Below, piece by piece: positions 24,103-33,600 of a DNA stretch of 51,613 nt. The position numbers and the translations under genes were made by a program. The DNA is from Eubacteriales bacterium OttesenSCG-928-N13 (lineage in GTDB: Bacteria > Bacillota > Clostridia > Christensenellales > Aristaeellaceae), in contig JAJDGF010000001.1 in NCBI GenBank assembly GCA_030265545.1, positions 1 through 51,613 on the forward strand, written 5' to 3'. The notes beneath the pieces were generated by a model that was not told the DNA's origin, ran no database searches, and worked only from the letters and a program-made list of their open reading frames with translations. The stretch's first letter is position 1. The number at the start of each line of letters is the position of its first letter.

Positions 24103-25212
24103 ATGAAGCATCAATTTGCGGTGCTTGGGCTTGGACACTGGTACAGCGCGTATCCGCTGATTGGCGCGATCCAATCCCTGCCCGATACCCAGGTGAAATG
24201 GATCGTGGACGAGAACATCGGCCAGGCCCGGCAGACTGCGCGCATGTTCAGTGTGGAACGGCATTCCGCCGACTACATGGACGCGCTTCTGGATCCAGAG
24301 GTGGACGCGGTGCTGATCGCAACGCCCACCTACCTGCACGAGCAGCTCGCGGTGGATGCGGCCCGGCACAAAAAGCACATTCTGCTGGGAAAGCCGGTGG
24401 CACGCACGCTGGCAAGCGCCGAGCGCATTCGCCAGGCGGTGAAGCAGAGCGGTGTGACGCTGCTCGGATACGGCGCCGGGCCCAACCCAACCGACCCGCT
24501 GATTCAGCTTGTGCGCGAGGGCACGGTGGGCACCCCCTACGCGGTCACCAGCTCGTTTCGCGCCAGGCTTCCGCTCAGGGCGCCGGGCGACACGGATCCG
24601 GGCTGGTTCGTGGATTCGGGCAAGGCGTCCGGCGGTGCATTCATCGATCACGCGATCTACATGGCTACGCGCATGCGCGCGCTGTTTGATAGCCCTGCCA
24701 AGAGCGTGTATGCGCGCATGCGCAAAATGGCGCGGCCAGAGCTTCAGGTGGAGGACTATGGCGTGGCGATCATCGAGTATGAGAGTGGTGCGCTGGCCAC
24801 GGTAGAGTCGAGCTTTGGCGCGACCGAATACTCCCAGACCGCGCTGGTACTCAGCGCCACCCAGGGCGAAATCGGCATCACAGACGACGAGTTGCGCATC
24901 ACGCGTGGGCGCGAGAGCCGCATCACCAAGCTTACCGGCCCCAATCCGGTGCTGCTCACCATCGCGGATGTGATGCGCGATCCGTTCGGTGCGAGGGAGA
25001 CCGGGTACTATCAATCGGTGATTCAGGAGTTTGTGGACGTGATCGACCATGGCGCGCCCAGCCTCAACACGCTTGAGAACGGAATTGAAGGGCTGATGGT
25101 GTGCCTGGCCGCCTACAAATCCCTTGAGATCGGGCAACCGGTCGCGCTGCCGCTCAAGGAGGACGTGGACGTGCAGTCCATCATGGGAAGGCTGGATGTA
25201 TTTCATGGATAA
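24103..25212 (+). CDS. Gfo/Idh/MocA-family protein with altered EKP motif (GKP)
   Basis: A 369-residue member with VLGLGHWYSAYPLI at the nucleotide loop. Its catalytic motif reads LLGKPVART, so the conserved glutamate of EKP is glycine while the lysine remains. The second domain (SGGAFIDHAIYMATRM) keeps aspartate and histidine. The lysine normally acts in proton relay, so activity may be retained; the glutamate loss could alter pKa or substrate choice. The last 17 bases overlap the start of the activase gene, so translation is coupled to the radical enzyme system. Confidence 0.88.
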   Translation: MKHQFAVLGLGHWYSAYPLIGAIQSLPDTQVKWIVDENIGQARQTARMFSVERHSADYMDALLDPEVDAVLIATPTYLHEQLAVDAARHKKHILLGKPVARTLASAERIRQAVKQSGVTLLGYGAGPNPTDPLIQLVREGTVGTPYAVTSSFRARLPLRAPGDTDPGWFVDSGKASGGAFIDHAIYMATRMRALFDSPAKSVYARMRKMARPELQVEDYGVAIIEYESGALATVESSFGATEYSQTALVLSATQGEIGITDDELRITRGRESRITKLTGPNPVLLTIADVMRDPFGARETGYYQSVIQEFVDVIDHGAPSLNTLENGIEGLMVCLAAYKSLEIGQPVALPLKEDVDVQSIMGRLDVFHG

Positions 25213-26044
25213 CGCGAGCTGCACTGGCATTGTCACCGACATACAGCGCTTCAGCGTGCACGATGGATTTGGCATCCGCACCTCGGTGTTTTTGAAGGGC
25301 TGCAACATGCGCTGCGCCTGGTGCCACAACCCGGAGACCATCTCATTTGAACCCGAACTACTGCTGGATCCGGCCAAATGCATCGGGTGCGGACAGTGCG
25401 ATCAGGGCTGCTATTCTGGCGCGCGGCGGCTGGTGGGGCGAGAGATGAGCGCAGAGAAGGTGATGCGCGAGGTATTGATGGATCGTGCCTACTACGAGGG
25501 CGGAGGGGGCATGACATTGACCGGCGGCGAGCCCAGCTGCCAGTCCGATTTCGCACGCGGCCTCATGCAATTGGCGCGCCAAGAGGGCATTCATACCGCC
25601 ATCGAAACCAACATGAGCCTGCCTGTGGACCTGTTGTTTCCGGTGTTGTCGCTGTGCGATTTGCTGCTGTGCGACGTGAAGCTGTGGGACGAGCAGGCGC
25701 ATCAAAAGTGGACCGGCGTGGGCAACAGGCTGATCCGCAGCAACATACAGGCCGCGGACGAGTTGAACATCCCGATCGTGGTTCGGACCCCGCTGGTGGC
25801 GGGTGTAAACGATGAGCCCGAGCAGATCGGCGCCATCGCGCAGTTCGCTGCGGGCCTCAAGAACCTGCTGGCATATGAGCTGCTGCCCTATCATGCGCTG
25901 GGCACCGCCAAGTTGATTGAAGGGGCTTCGCCGCAACAGCGGTTTGAGGCGCCGGACAAGCAGCGCATATTGCGCCTGGCACAGGCGGCGCGCGAGGCGC
26001 GCGTGCCCGTGCGTGTCGCTGGTGTTGCGCTGGAAGGAGTGTGA
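25196..26044 (+). CDS. Glycyl-radical enzyme activase (radical SAM)
   Basis: A radical-SAM enzyme of about 282 residues that uses a 4Fe-4S cluster and S-adenosylmethionine to place the glycyl radical on its partner. The cluster motif CNMRCAWC is at 36-43. One auxiliary ferredoxin-like motif, CIGCGQCDQGC at 62-72, is present, where many activases have two. TLTGGEP at 107-112 is the SAM-binding GGE region. Two starts are possible, ATG 25196 (GGGAAGG four bases upstream) and ATG 25205; both overlap the preceding gene. The partner gene starts four bases after its stop. Confidence 0.93.
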   Translation: MYFMDNASCTGIVTDIQRFSVHDGFGIRTSVFLKGCNMRCAWCHNPETISFEPELLLDPAKCIGCGQCDQGCYSGARRLVGREMSAEKVMREVLMDRAYYEGGGGMTLTGGEPSCQSDFARGLMQLARQEGIHTAIETNMSLPVDLLFPVLSLCDLLLCDVKLWDEQAHQKWTGVGNRLIRSNIQAADELNIPIVVRTPLVAGVNDEPEQIGAIAQFAAGLKNLLAYELLPYHALGTAKLIEGASPQQRFEAPDKQRILRLAQAAREARVPVRVAGVALEGV

Positions 26045-26048
26045 GAAC

Positions 26049-28253
26049 ATGGCCATCACGGATCAGGAGCGCTACCGGGCGTTGAAGCAGACCAAACTGA
26101 ATCACACCCGCGAGAAATGCGCGCAGCAGGGCTACATGGATGCCGATGACTACGGCTCTGTGCCGCTGCCCGACGGATACAAGTTTGTGCCCATTCCGCC
26201 GGATGGAGACTTCTATGGCTACGCGGGCTGGGCGGAGAATTTCGAGGCGTTTATTGACAACCACCCGGTCTATGTGGATCGGCTCGAGCTGCTGTGTGGG
26301 CGCTGGTGCGACAAGCTGACCGCCTATCGCAAGCCCGATACGGACGTGCCGCTGGAGCAGCGCGCGTTCCCGGGCGATCGGTTCCCCTACGACGAGCTGC
26401 TGGCGCCGGTGTATCTGTATGGGCTGGACACCGCCATCGGTTCGGACACCCACTTCTGTTCGGACTACCGCATCGGTCTGCGATTGGGCTGGGGCGGGTT
26501 TCTAAAGGCCATTCGCCAGGGTCGCGTGCGGCACGCGCAAGACCCGGAAAAGCGCGCGTTTTACGATGCCGAGGAAAAAACTGTGCTTGCGATCCAGCGC
26601 TGGATCGCAAGGCACATCGCCGAGATCAAGCGACTGCTGGTCGCGGAGCAGGATCCGGCGCTCAGAATCAGCCTGCAAAAGATGCTCGAGTGCAACCGGA
26701 ATGTGATCGAAAAACCGGCGTCGAGCTTCCTGGAGGCGTGCCAGTACATGGCTTGGTTCAACAGCGTTTCGCGCATGTACGACCGGGATGGCGCGGGCTG
26801 CGATCTGGATCAGATCCTGCTGCCTTACTATGAAAAGGACATCGAGCGTGGCGTGCTCACGCGGGATGAGGCGCGATTCATCCTGGCCAATCTGTTGCTG
26901 GTCGACACACACTACTATCAGCTGTCCGGATGCGACCTGGACGGGAATGACATGACCAACGAGCTGTCCTACCTGACGCTGGAGGCTGCGCACGAGCTGA
27001 ACATCGCGGCCAACCTGACCGTGCGCTACCACCGCAATATTGACCCCGACTTCTTCCGGCAGGCGGTGGCCTACAACTTCAACGATCGCAACGGCTGGCC
27101 GCGCTTTTCTGGGCACGAGGGTATGATGAAATACCTGAACAACCAGGGCATCGACCAGGCTACGGCACTCGAACGGATCGCAGTGGGCTGCGGCTGGAGC
27201 GCGGTGCCCGGGCGCGAGCTGCCGCTGAACGATTTGGTCAAGATCAACTGTGCGCGCGTGTTCGAGGTGGCGCTCAATGAGATGATGCTGAGCGCCGCCG
27301 AAGCGCCGAAGGACGTGTATTATCCCGCGTATGAGCCCAGCCTGGAGCGGCTGAGCCATCTGTTCAAAAAACACCTGGCGCGCGCGGTGGATGGCCTGGC
27401 GAAGTGCCTCGAGTTCCACCTCAGCCACATGCACCAAGTAATGCCCGAGCTGGTGATGAACCTACAGATGCGCCACTGCATTGAAGAGGGGTTGAATGTG
27501 TCGCAGTGCGCCGAGCTATATACGCTGTGCGTGGATGGCGTGGGCCTGGGCACCGTGGCCGATTCATTCGCCGCGATCGAGCAGCGCGTGGTCGTCGAGA
27601 AAAAGCTCAGCTGGGAGCAGCTGTTCCATGCGCTGCGCACCAATTTCAAGGATGATGAGCGCACTCGGCTGATGCTGAAGAACTCCGAGCGCTACTGCCA
27701 GGGCGGAAGCCTGGGCGACAAGTGGGCCGAGGCCGTCACCCAAGACTTCACCGCGCTTGTGCGCGCGCAGCCGATGAGCGAAGGCAAGCAACTGGTGCCC
27801 GGCTGGTTTTCCTGGTCCAAGACCATCCATTTTGGACAACAGGTGGGCGCCACGCCCAACGGCCGCGGAGCCTACGAACCGCTCACCCACGGCGCCAATC
27901 CCACGCCCGGCTTCCGGCGCGACGGTGCGCCCACCGCGCTCGCCAACGGCATCGCGATGGTGCAGCCCGGCTACGGCAATGCTGCGCCGCTGCAGATTGA
28001 GTTTGATCCCAAAATCAGCGCCGAAGAGGGTGGCATCGAGCGCGTGGCCCAACTGATCAAAGGGCACCTGGACCAGGGCGGCACGCTCATCAACATCAAT
28101 GTGCTGGACAGGGATGTGCTGATGCAGGCGCACGAGAATCCGGACAGCCACCCCGATTTAGTGGTGCGCGTAACCGGGTTCACCGCCTATTTCTGCACGC
28201 TTTCTCCTGAGTTTCGCCAACTGGTGGTGGATCGCTTCCTCGACGGACTGTGA
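26049..28253 (+). CDS. Glycyl radical enzyme (PFL family), unusual active-site motif
   Basis: A 734-residue glycyl radical enzyme. The radical site is RVTGFTAYF with Gly710, close to the usual RV.GY. The thiyl-radical cysteine should be Cys381 in VGCGWSAVPGRE. In the dehydratases, lyases and decarboxylases I know, this loop reads GCVE with a catalytic glutamate two residues on; here tryptophan takes that place, and it is not the PFL pair CC either. The N-terminal PFL domain is otherwise complete. AAGGAG precedes the ATG and the activase is adjacent. No microcompartment genes accompany it. It may belong to an uncharacterised class acting on a sugar derivative; substrate and reaction are unknown. 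Confidence 0.93.
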   Translation: MAITDQERYRALKQTKLNHTREKCAQQGYMDADDYGSVPLPDGYKFVPIPPDGDFYGYAGWAENFEAFIDNHPVYVDRLELLCGRWCDKLTAYRKPDTDVPLEQRAFPGDRFPYDELLAPVYLYGLDTAIGSDTHFCSDYRIGLRLGWGGFLKAIRQGRVRHAQDPEKRAFYDAEEKTVLAIQRWIARHIAEIKRLLVAEQDPALRISLQKMLECNRNVIEKPASSFLEACQYMAWFNSVSRMYDRDGAGCDLDQILLPYYEKDIERGVLTRDEARFILANLLLVDTHYYQLSGCDLDGNDMTNELSYLTLEAAHELNIAANLTVRYHRNIDPDFFRQAVAYNFNDRNGWPRFSGHEGMMKYLNNQGIDQATALERIAVGCGWSAVPGRELPLNDLVKINCARVFEVALNEMMLSAAEAPKDVYYPAYEPSLERLSHLFKKHLARAVDGLAKCLEFHLSHMHQVMPELVMNLQMRHCIEEGLNVSQCAELYTLCVDGVGLGTVADSFAAIEQRVVVEKKLSWEQLFHALRTNFKDDERTRLMLKNSERYCQGGSLGDKWAEAVTQDFTALVRAQPMSEGKQLVPGWFSWSKTIHFGQQVGATPNGRGAYEPLTHGANPTPGFRRDGAPTALANGIAMVQPGYGNAAPLQIEFDPKISAEEGGIERVAQLIKGHLDQGGTLININVLDRDVLMQAHENPDSHPDLVVRVTGFTAYFCTLSPEFRQLVVDRFLDGL

Positions 28254-28744
28254 CACAACCTACAGGTTTCGCCTTCTCGGGTCACAATAGATTGTGTGGC
28301 GTCATCATCCTGTAATAAGCGGTATGAGCACTCAAGATCAATAAGTGAGTGAGGTCAGGCTACGTCAAGGGGCCGCTCCAGCGGTGCGTATACACAATTA
28401 ATGTGGAAGCCATCAAAGCCGATGTCATGAAGCTGAGCCTGGAGAAATCGTATGGACTGGAGGAAAATTACACGCCCCAGCCCGTGAGGAGGACACCGCG
28501 CTTCCTGCCGATCCGGACAACACGGAAGCGTAGACATACGGCCCCATAGGGCATTTTGTGCATGATACACCCGCCGCTGGCCTCTGGGCTGGCGGCGGGC
28601 TTTTGTTGTCGGCAAATGAGTTTGCCATAGTATCTAGCCGTGCAAATTTTGGACTTTTGGTCATCAGAACATATGGAATTGTTGATATTTGAGTTGCGTT
28701 GGAGTATGGTTATTTGTAAACAATGACTATACGAAGGTGATCGC
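28254..28744. other. Intergenic region after the glycyl-radical operon
   Basis: About 490 bases without a convincing gene. A frame from about 28349 is open but shifts mid-way: a piece resembling a real protein tail ends EEDTALPADPDNTEA at about 28530 in another frame, so it may be a small gene remnant. The only firm element is a terminator at 28570-28604. TTGCGT and TAAACA 17 bases apart, shortly before 28745, could be a weak promoter for the truncated gene there. Confidence 0.4.
28570..28604 (+). terminator. Rho-independent terminator
   Basis: CCCGCCGC at 28570-28577 pairs with GCGGCGGG at 28592-28599, with extra GGCC/GGGC pairing inside, followed by CTTTTGTTG. It would end plus-strand transcription about 320 bases beyond the glycyl radical enzyme. 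Confidence 0.8.
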
Positions 28745-28816
28745 ATGAATAAAGATGGGTTTATAGAACTGCTGAGAAATAAGATGTCCCCCCTTGTCAA
28801 GACGAAGATTATGTAA
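28745..28816 (+). pseudogene. Gene start cut by an insertion sequence
   Basis: GAAGGTGATCGC precedes an ATG that opens MNKDGFIELLRNK. After 13 codons the sequence becomes the end of an IS (TGTCCCCCC at 28785) and the frame stops at 28816. The rest of the gene is not found beyond the IS debris. Confidence 0.45.
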
Positions 28817-29489
28817 ACTATCGTTGTCCAATACTCCGTTGCTGCGGGACCATCAAGCACCTTGTCGAGTTGGTTTGTCAAGGTTAAGGGTGGAGATTTT
28901 CGAGCCATACGGATGATCGAAAATACTACCCGGCCTTGACAAGGAGCCAGGAGGATCATGGGGAGCGGGGTTTGAGCACACCTGTGCCAAACCCCTTGAT
29001 TGCCCGTTCCCCCCTAACCCCATCGTGCCTTCACGCTGCGAATTTGGCCCGGTATATCCTCTCCGGCGTTCGCCCGCCAAGACTCTGATGCGGTCGTTCG
29101 TGGTTGTAGGTGTCCACATATTCGCGAATCCCCATCCGCAACGCACGGGGTGATTCATACTCGTTGATGTAAATGTCCTCCCACTTCAGGCTCCGGAACC
29201 ATCGCTCGATTATTACGTTATCAACCCACCGGGACTTCCCGTCCATGCTCTGTCGGATACCGTTCTCGCGCAATCGTGCGGTGTATTCGTCACTCGTGAA
29301 CTGGCTGCCCTGGTCCGAATTGATGATTCCGGGGATGCCGTGCAACCGCATCGCTTCCTTTACCGCATCCAAAACCGGCGCGGTGTCCAGCGTATCGCTC
29401 AGCGCCCAACCGACGATATACCGGCTGTGCCAATCGATGATTGCCGTCAGATACATGTGTCCACGCCGCATCTTGATGTAGGTAACGGA
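28785..29489 (-). mobile_element. IS3-family element, 3' portion only
   Basis: From the terminal sequence TGTCCCCCCTTGTCAAG at 28785 the element carries about 245 non-coding bases and then the C-terminal part of its transposase. At about 29489 the similarity stops and unrelated sequence begins, so the 5' half is deleted. A second TTGACAAG lies inside near 28935. Confidence 0.65.
29031..29489 (-). pseudogene. IS3-family transposase OrfB, C-terminal fragment
   Basis: The C-terminal 150 or so residues of an rve-type integrase core: TYIKMRRGHMYLTAIIDWHS, VGWALSD, NSDQGSQFTS with the second acidic residue, ERWFRSLKWEDIY with the catalytic glutamate and YNHERPHQSLGGRTP near the end. The sequence breaks off just before the first aspartate (the D of D[VI]TYI), and the open frame upstream of that point is unrelated. 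It cannot be active. Confidence 0.85.
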
Positions 29490-29700
29490 AGTACAACCTC
29501 TCTCCGGCAGACACAGATGGCTTTGAGACCATCGCCCAGAAGGTCGAAGCGGAGGTCTCTCGCGCACATGCCAAAGGCAAGACCGATGCCGATGTGACGG
29601 TGTACGAGAACGCAGTGGTTGCCGCCGCGAAGGGCATGGCCGCTGTCAATGCGCAGATCGATGCGGAGTATGACAAGCAGCTTGCGTTGATGGAGATGGT
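29489..29700 (+). pseudogene. Unidentified gene fragment between two IS remnants
   Basis: The frame starts right after a TAA at the IS3 junction and reads a helical, charged, protein-like sequence (YNLSPADTDGFETIAQKVEA, later VAAAKGMAAVNAQIDAEYDK) that runs without a stop into the IS5 transposase. It has no start codon of its own with a ribosome site. I do not recognise the family; the composition would fit a phage structural or DNA-associated protein. Confidence 0.45.
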
Positions 29701-30195
29701 CTGCCTTGACAGCACAAGTGTCAAGGTTCATCCAAACGGCACCGGTGCGCTAAAAAAACTGGAAAGCAGGCCATTGGACGTTCTCGCGGCGGGCTCACAA
29801 CAAAAATTCATATGGTCACCGCGTCTGACCGTTCGGTTGTAGCCCTATCTCTGTCTGGCGGCGAATGTCACGATTCGCCGGAAGGAGAAAAGCCGCTCTG
29901 TGCGTTGGAGCGGCTTCCTGAGCATGTTTATATGCTGATGGACAGGGCGTACGAGGGAGATTCCATTCGCAAGACCGTTCGGAAGAACGGATTCATCCCG
30001 GTTGTTCCACCAAAGAAGAATCGCAAAGAGCCTTGGGATTATGACAAAGTGCGCTATCGGAAAAGAAATGAAATTGAGCGTTATTTCTTAAGACTCAAAC
30101 GATTTCGCAAGAATTTTACACGCCACGACAAGCTCGATGTGCTATTTTGCGGCTTCATATATTTCGCCATGTGTATTGATGCCCTTTTAGTGTGA
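29690..30195 (+). pseudogene. IS5-family transposase with -1 frameshift, N terminus replaced
   Basis: The DDE core is readable: CLDSTSVKVHPNG with the first aspartate, MDRAYEGDSIRKTVRKNG with the second and KRNEIERYFLRLKRF with the glutamate. The first aspartate is in one frame, the rest in the -1 frame, and they join at a run of seven A (CTAAAAAAACTGG near 29749), the kind of slippery site that IS5/IS427 elements use for programmed frameshifting. Before CLDST the usual N-terminal domain is missing and an unrelated fragment is fused instead, so the copy is defective. Confidence 0.8.
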
Positions 30196-30347
30196 ACAGA
30201 CTCCAGTATTAGTATTCTGCATGGCTTTGCTATGAAAGGCACGGAAGTGAAGAAATGTCTGAAATGAGCGGCCATCCGTGTTCCTCATGCCGGTACGAAG
30301 CACAACTGCGCCATCTGGCATCCCCCAGCTTTCCGTGATGAACCAAT

Positions 30348-30390
30348 AAAAAGACCGGCGCAGATTCCAGAATAAAGCTGCGCCGGTCTT
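30348..30390 (-). terminator. Terminator of the exopolysaccharide operon
   Basis: On the minus strand AAGACCGGCGCAG pairs perfectly with CTGCGCCGGTCTT (13 base pairs) and is followed by TTTATTGG. It is the first good terminator downstream of the minus-strand genes ending at 30664. Confidence 0.85.
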
Positions 30391-30663
30391 GCGTATTCAG
30401 TTGTTCCGGTGAGACTACCTGTCAGCCTGCCGAGGCTACGTCTGTTGGCGTTGGGTTAGGTGCCGGTGGTGCAGGCGCTTATCCTTCAAGAAAGCTGACT
30501 TATGGCCGCGCTTAGTGCGCCTTTCTGCACGCCAACATGGTGTTCCTGGCAGTCACCGGCGCCCGGCTGTCCCCTCAGCGATAATGGTATGTCCGGGATG
30601 TGCTCATTCGCCAGAATATGCTATGGGCCATACTGTTCTGCTATACGCAGATGAGAAGCCCTT
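30391..30663. other. Non-coding stretch, nothing recognised
   Basis: About 270 bases between the operon terminator and the stop codon of the sulfatase-fold gene. No frame, hairpin or repeat stands out. It probably forms the 3' untranslated region of the operon. Confidence 0.4.
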
Positions 30664-33600
30664 TTAGGGGAGACTCCCGTTAACGTTTGTGAGATTATGG
30701 CTCGCCGAGGCGCGGTACGCGGCCTCCTGCACCGTCAGCTCCACCAGCATTACCTGCATGGTTTCGGGGTCGGGGTATTGTGAGATGGCAAAGGCCAGCT
30801 GGATGGTAAATGCGCCGGAGAGCCGCACGTCCTGCACGGTGATCTCCTGCAGGCTTTCCTCTATGGTGAAGGCCTGCTCTCGCCCGGTGGTCTTGTCCCG
30901 CACCGTCAGGGTGTAGGGCTCAAACTCCGGGTAGCCACCGGCGAGATCCGAGGTGGATAGTAGCATGGTCACATCGGTCTTTAGGCCGACGGGATCATCC
31001 ATCAAGAAGGCACAGACCATCTCCTCGCCCAGCGCCTTCAGACCCCAGCCGTTTGAAAAATCGGCGTTTTCATAGGTGAAGGGATAGGCCGTCACCTTCT
31101 CTTCCTCGAAGGTGGAAAGGGAGTATTGCGTGCCCAGCTTCAGAATCGTGGCGCCTGCGTTCTGGTCCAGATAACTCTCGGTCTCTATTTCCACCACGGT
31201 CAACTTCATGATAGCCGGGTCGGGGTAGCCCGAGAAGGACAGGGCGAGCCGGATGGAGGCGTCCTGGTCTACCGTCACGTTATCCAGCTTCACTGTCTTG
31301 CGGCTTTCATCCACGGTGAAGCCGACTGCGTGACCCGAAACCTCGTCCCGCACTGTCAGCGTGTAGGGATCGAATGCGGGATACTCGCCCGTCAGCGCCG
31401 AGGTGGAGAGCACCAGCGTGGTGTTCAGCTTCTGGCCGGGTGCTTCCTCCACGCTGAAAGCAAGGCGCATCTCCTCGCCCAGCGCCTTCAGACCCCAGCC
31501 GTTCGAAATGTCGGCACCGCTGTAGTCCAGCGGTGTGGCCACGGTTGTTGCGCCGTCCTTTTTCTTGTTGGTGGCCAGGGAATACCGTGTGTCCACCGAC
31601 AGCGGAGTGGCGCCGCTTTTCCCGGATAGCCGGGGCAAAATCTCTATCAGCACTACCTGCATGGTCGTCAGATCCGGGGGTTGGGCTAAGGAGAAGTGCA
31701 GCTGGATGCTGGCGCTCTCGCTTACAGTAACCCCCGCCAAGGAGATCTCCGGTCGGCTTTCCTCGATGGTGAAGCTGGCGGAATGCCCCGACAGTTCGTC
31801 CCGCACCGTCAGCTCATAGGGCTCGAACTCGGGGTAGCCGCCCGTCAATGCCGATGTGGATATTCGCAGAGCCAAATCCAGCACCTGTCCCGGCTCGGCG
31901 TCTACCTGGAAGGAGACGCTCATCTCCTCGCCCAGGGTGCGCAGGCCCCAGCCGTTGGTAAGGTTGGCGTTTTCAAAACTCAACGGGTATGCGACGTTTG
32001 CGTTTTCCATCAGGGTGGACAGCTGGTACTGCGTGTCCATCCTCAAGAGCGTGGCGTCGTACTCCTGCACCACCTGCACTTCCTCCACCAGCATCAGCTT
32101 CGTCACGTCGGCGCCCTCGTACACCTCCATGACTTTGCCGTCCATCAGCCGGCTGCGCTGGCCGGGCAGGTTCTCCGTCAGGCTGTCCAGGCTCTCGCCC
32201 TCCAGGTGCAGCCCGGTCAGAAAATCACGCAGATACAGGTTGCTGGTGGGCGCATCCGAAACGGTGAAGTCTCCGGTGCTGCCCGCAGGCTTCACCAGCA
32301 GCGAGGCATGCCGGGCATAGCCCTGATTTTCACGGCTGGCGTCCCATAGCCTGTCGCCATGGTCCCCCAGCAGGACGATGGTGGTGGTGTCGTACAGGCC
32401 GCTGTCCTTCAGGGTCTGCATCAGCGCCTGCACGTAATCCAGCGTCCAGGTGCTTTGCTCATGCAGGCCATGCAGGGTGCCCTGCTCCTCGGTCGGGAGC
32501 GGGTTGCCCTCGCTGTCTATGGTGTAGGGCATGTGCGCCCCGTTCACGTGGTGGAAATGGAAGGTGGGCTGGCTGCTGCTTTGGGCACGGGCGGCCTCCA
32601 TCAGCACCAGGTAAGCGGTCTCGTCTTCGTTGGCCTGGGGCACACCCTGCAGCGCCTGTAGGTTGCCGCCGGTCAGATGCTCGGTGGTCTCCACCACGCC
32701 GGAGATCGTCGCCCGGCTGGAAACTTCATTTTTCAGCGCATAGGGCGCAAACCGCACCCAAAACTGATGGTACAGCCCTTCGTCAACCGTGATGCTGCTG
32801 CGGGTAGCGCTTCTTTCGCTGGCCTCGCTGAGCATGTAGCAGTTGTATAGGGGCAGTGTGGAGGATGCGTATACGTCATACCCCCGCTCAGAAAAGATCT
32901 GCGTCGCCGCTTCCGGCACGTCAAACACGGCACTCTGATATCCTATCACGGAGCCGCCCGTATAGATATCCCCCTTGATCATGGAAGGCAAAGCCCACTG
33001 CGTGCTGCTGGCCGTCTCCATGTTGTTCTGGAAAAGGGTGAACCCGTTGAAGGTATCCTCCGCCTCCGGGTTTTCGGCCAGATAGTCCTGGACGACTGCG
33101 GTGGAGGTCGCATCCAGCACCAGAACCAGCACATTGTCCTCGCTGCTGAACGCCACCCGATCCAGCACCTCGCTTGCGGTCGTGTCTATCGCCCTGGTCT
33201 TTACCTCTTGGTTGATGGCGGCGTCGGCCAGACCCAGGCCCAGCAGCAGGCACGCCCCCAGCAGCAAAAAGGCATAGTTCCCCGCCAAGCGCCGCCAGAA
33301 AATGACGCCCAGCGCCAACACCAGCAGCCACACCAGGGAGTCCCAGACCATGCGGGGCACAGAGTCGAAGATGTCGCTGGCGCCGGTGAGCGCCGGCAGG
33401 TCACTGCTCAGGGGGTTGCCCTCCAGCCAGATGCAGAACACAAAAAGCACCAGCACCACGTGGAAAACCGAAATCAGGGCCCCACGCTTGGGGCTTTCGA
33501 AGCAGAGCCGGGACGCCTTGGCATGCAAAAAGCCGGACAGCAGCGCCAGCACCACGCCCAGCAGCACGGTGAGCAGCAAAAAGGGAATCAGCAGCCCCAG

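Noticed and set aside
24097-25383. A minus-strand frame of 428 codons opposite the third oxidoreductase
   Set aside because: Rich in His and Arg, no motif, no ribosome site; GC-rich shadow.
28349-28549. A 66-codon plus-strand frame after the glycyl radical enzyme
   Set aside because: No ribosome site, and its protein-like tail is in another frame; at most a remnant, described under the intergenic entry.
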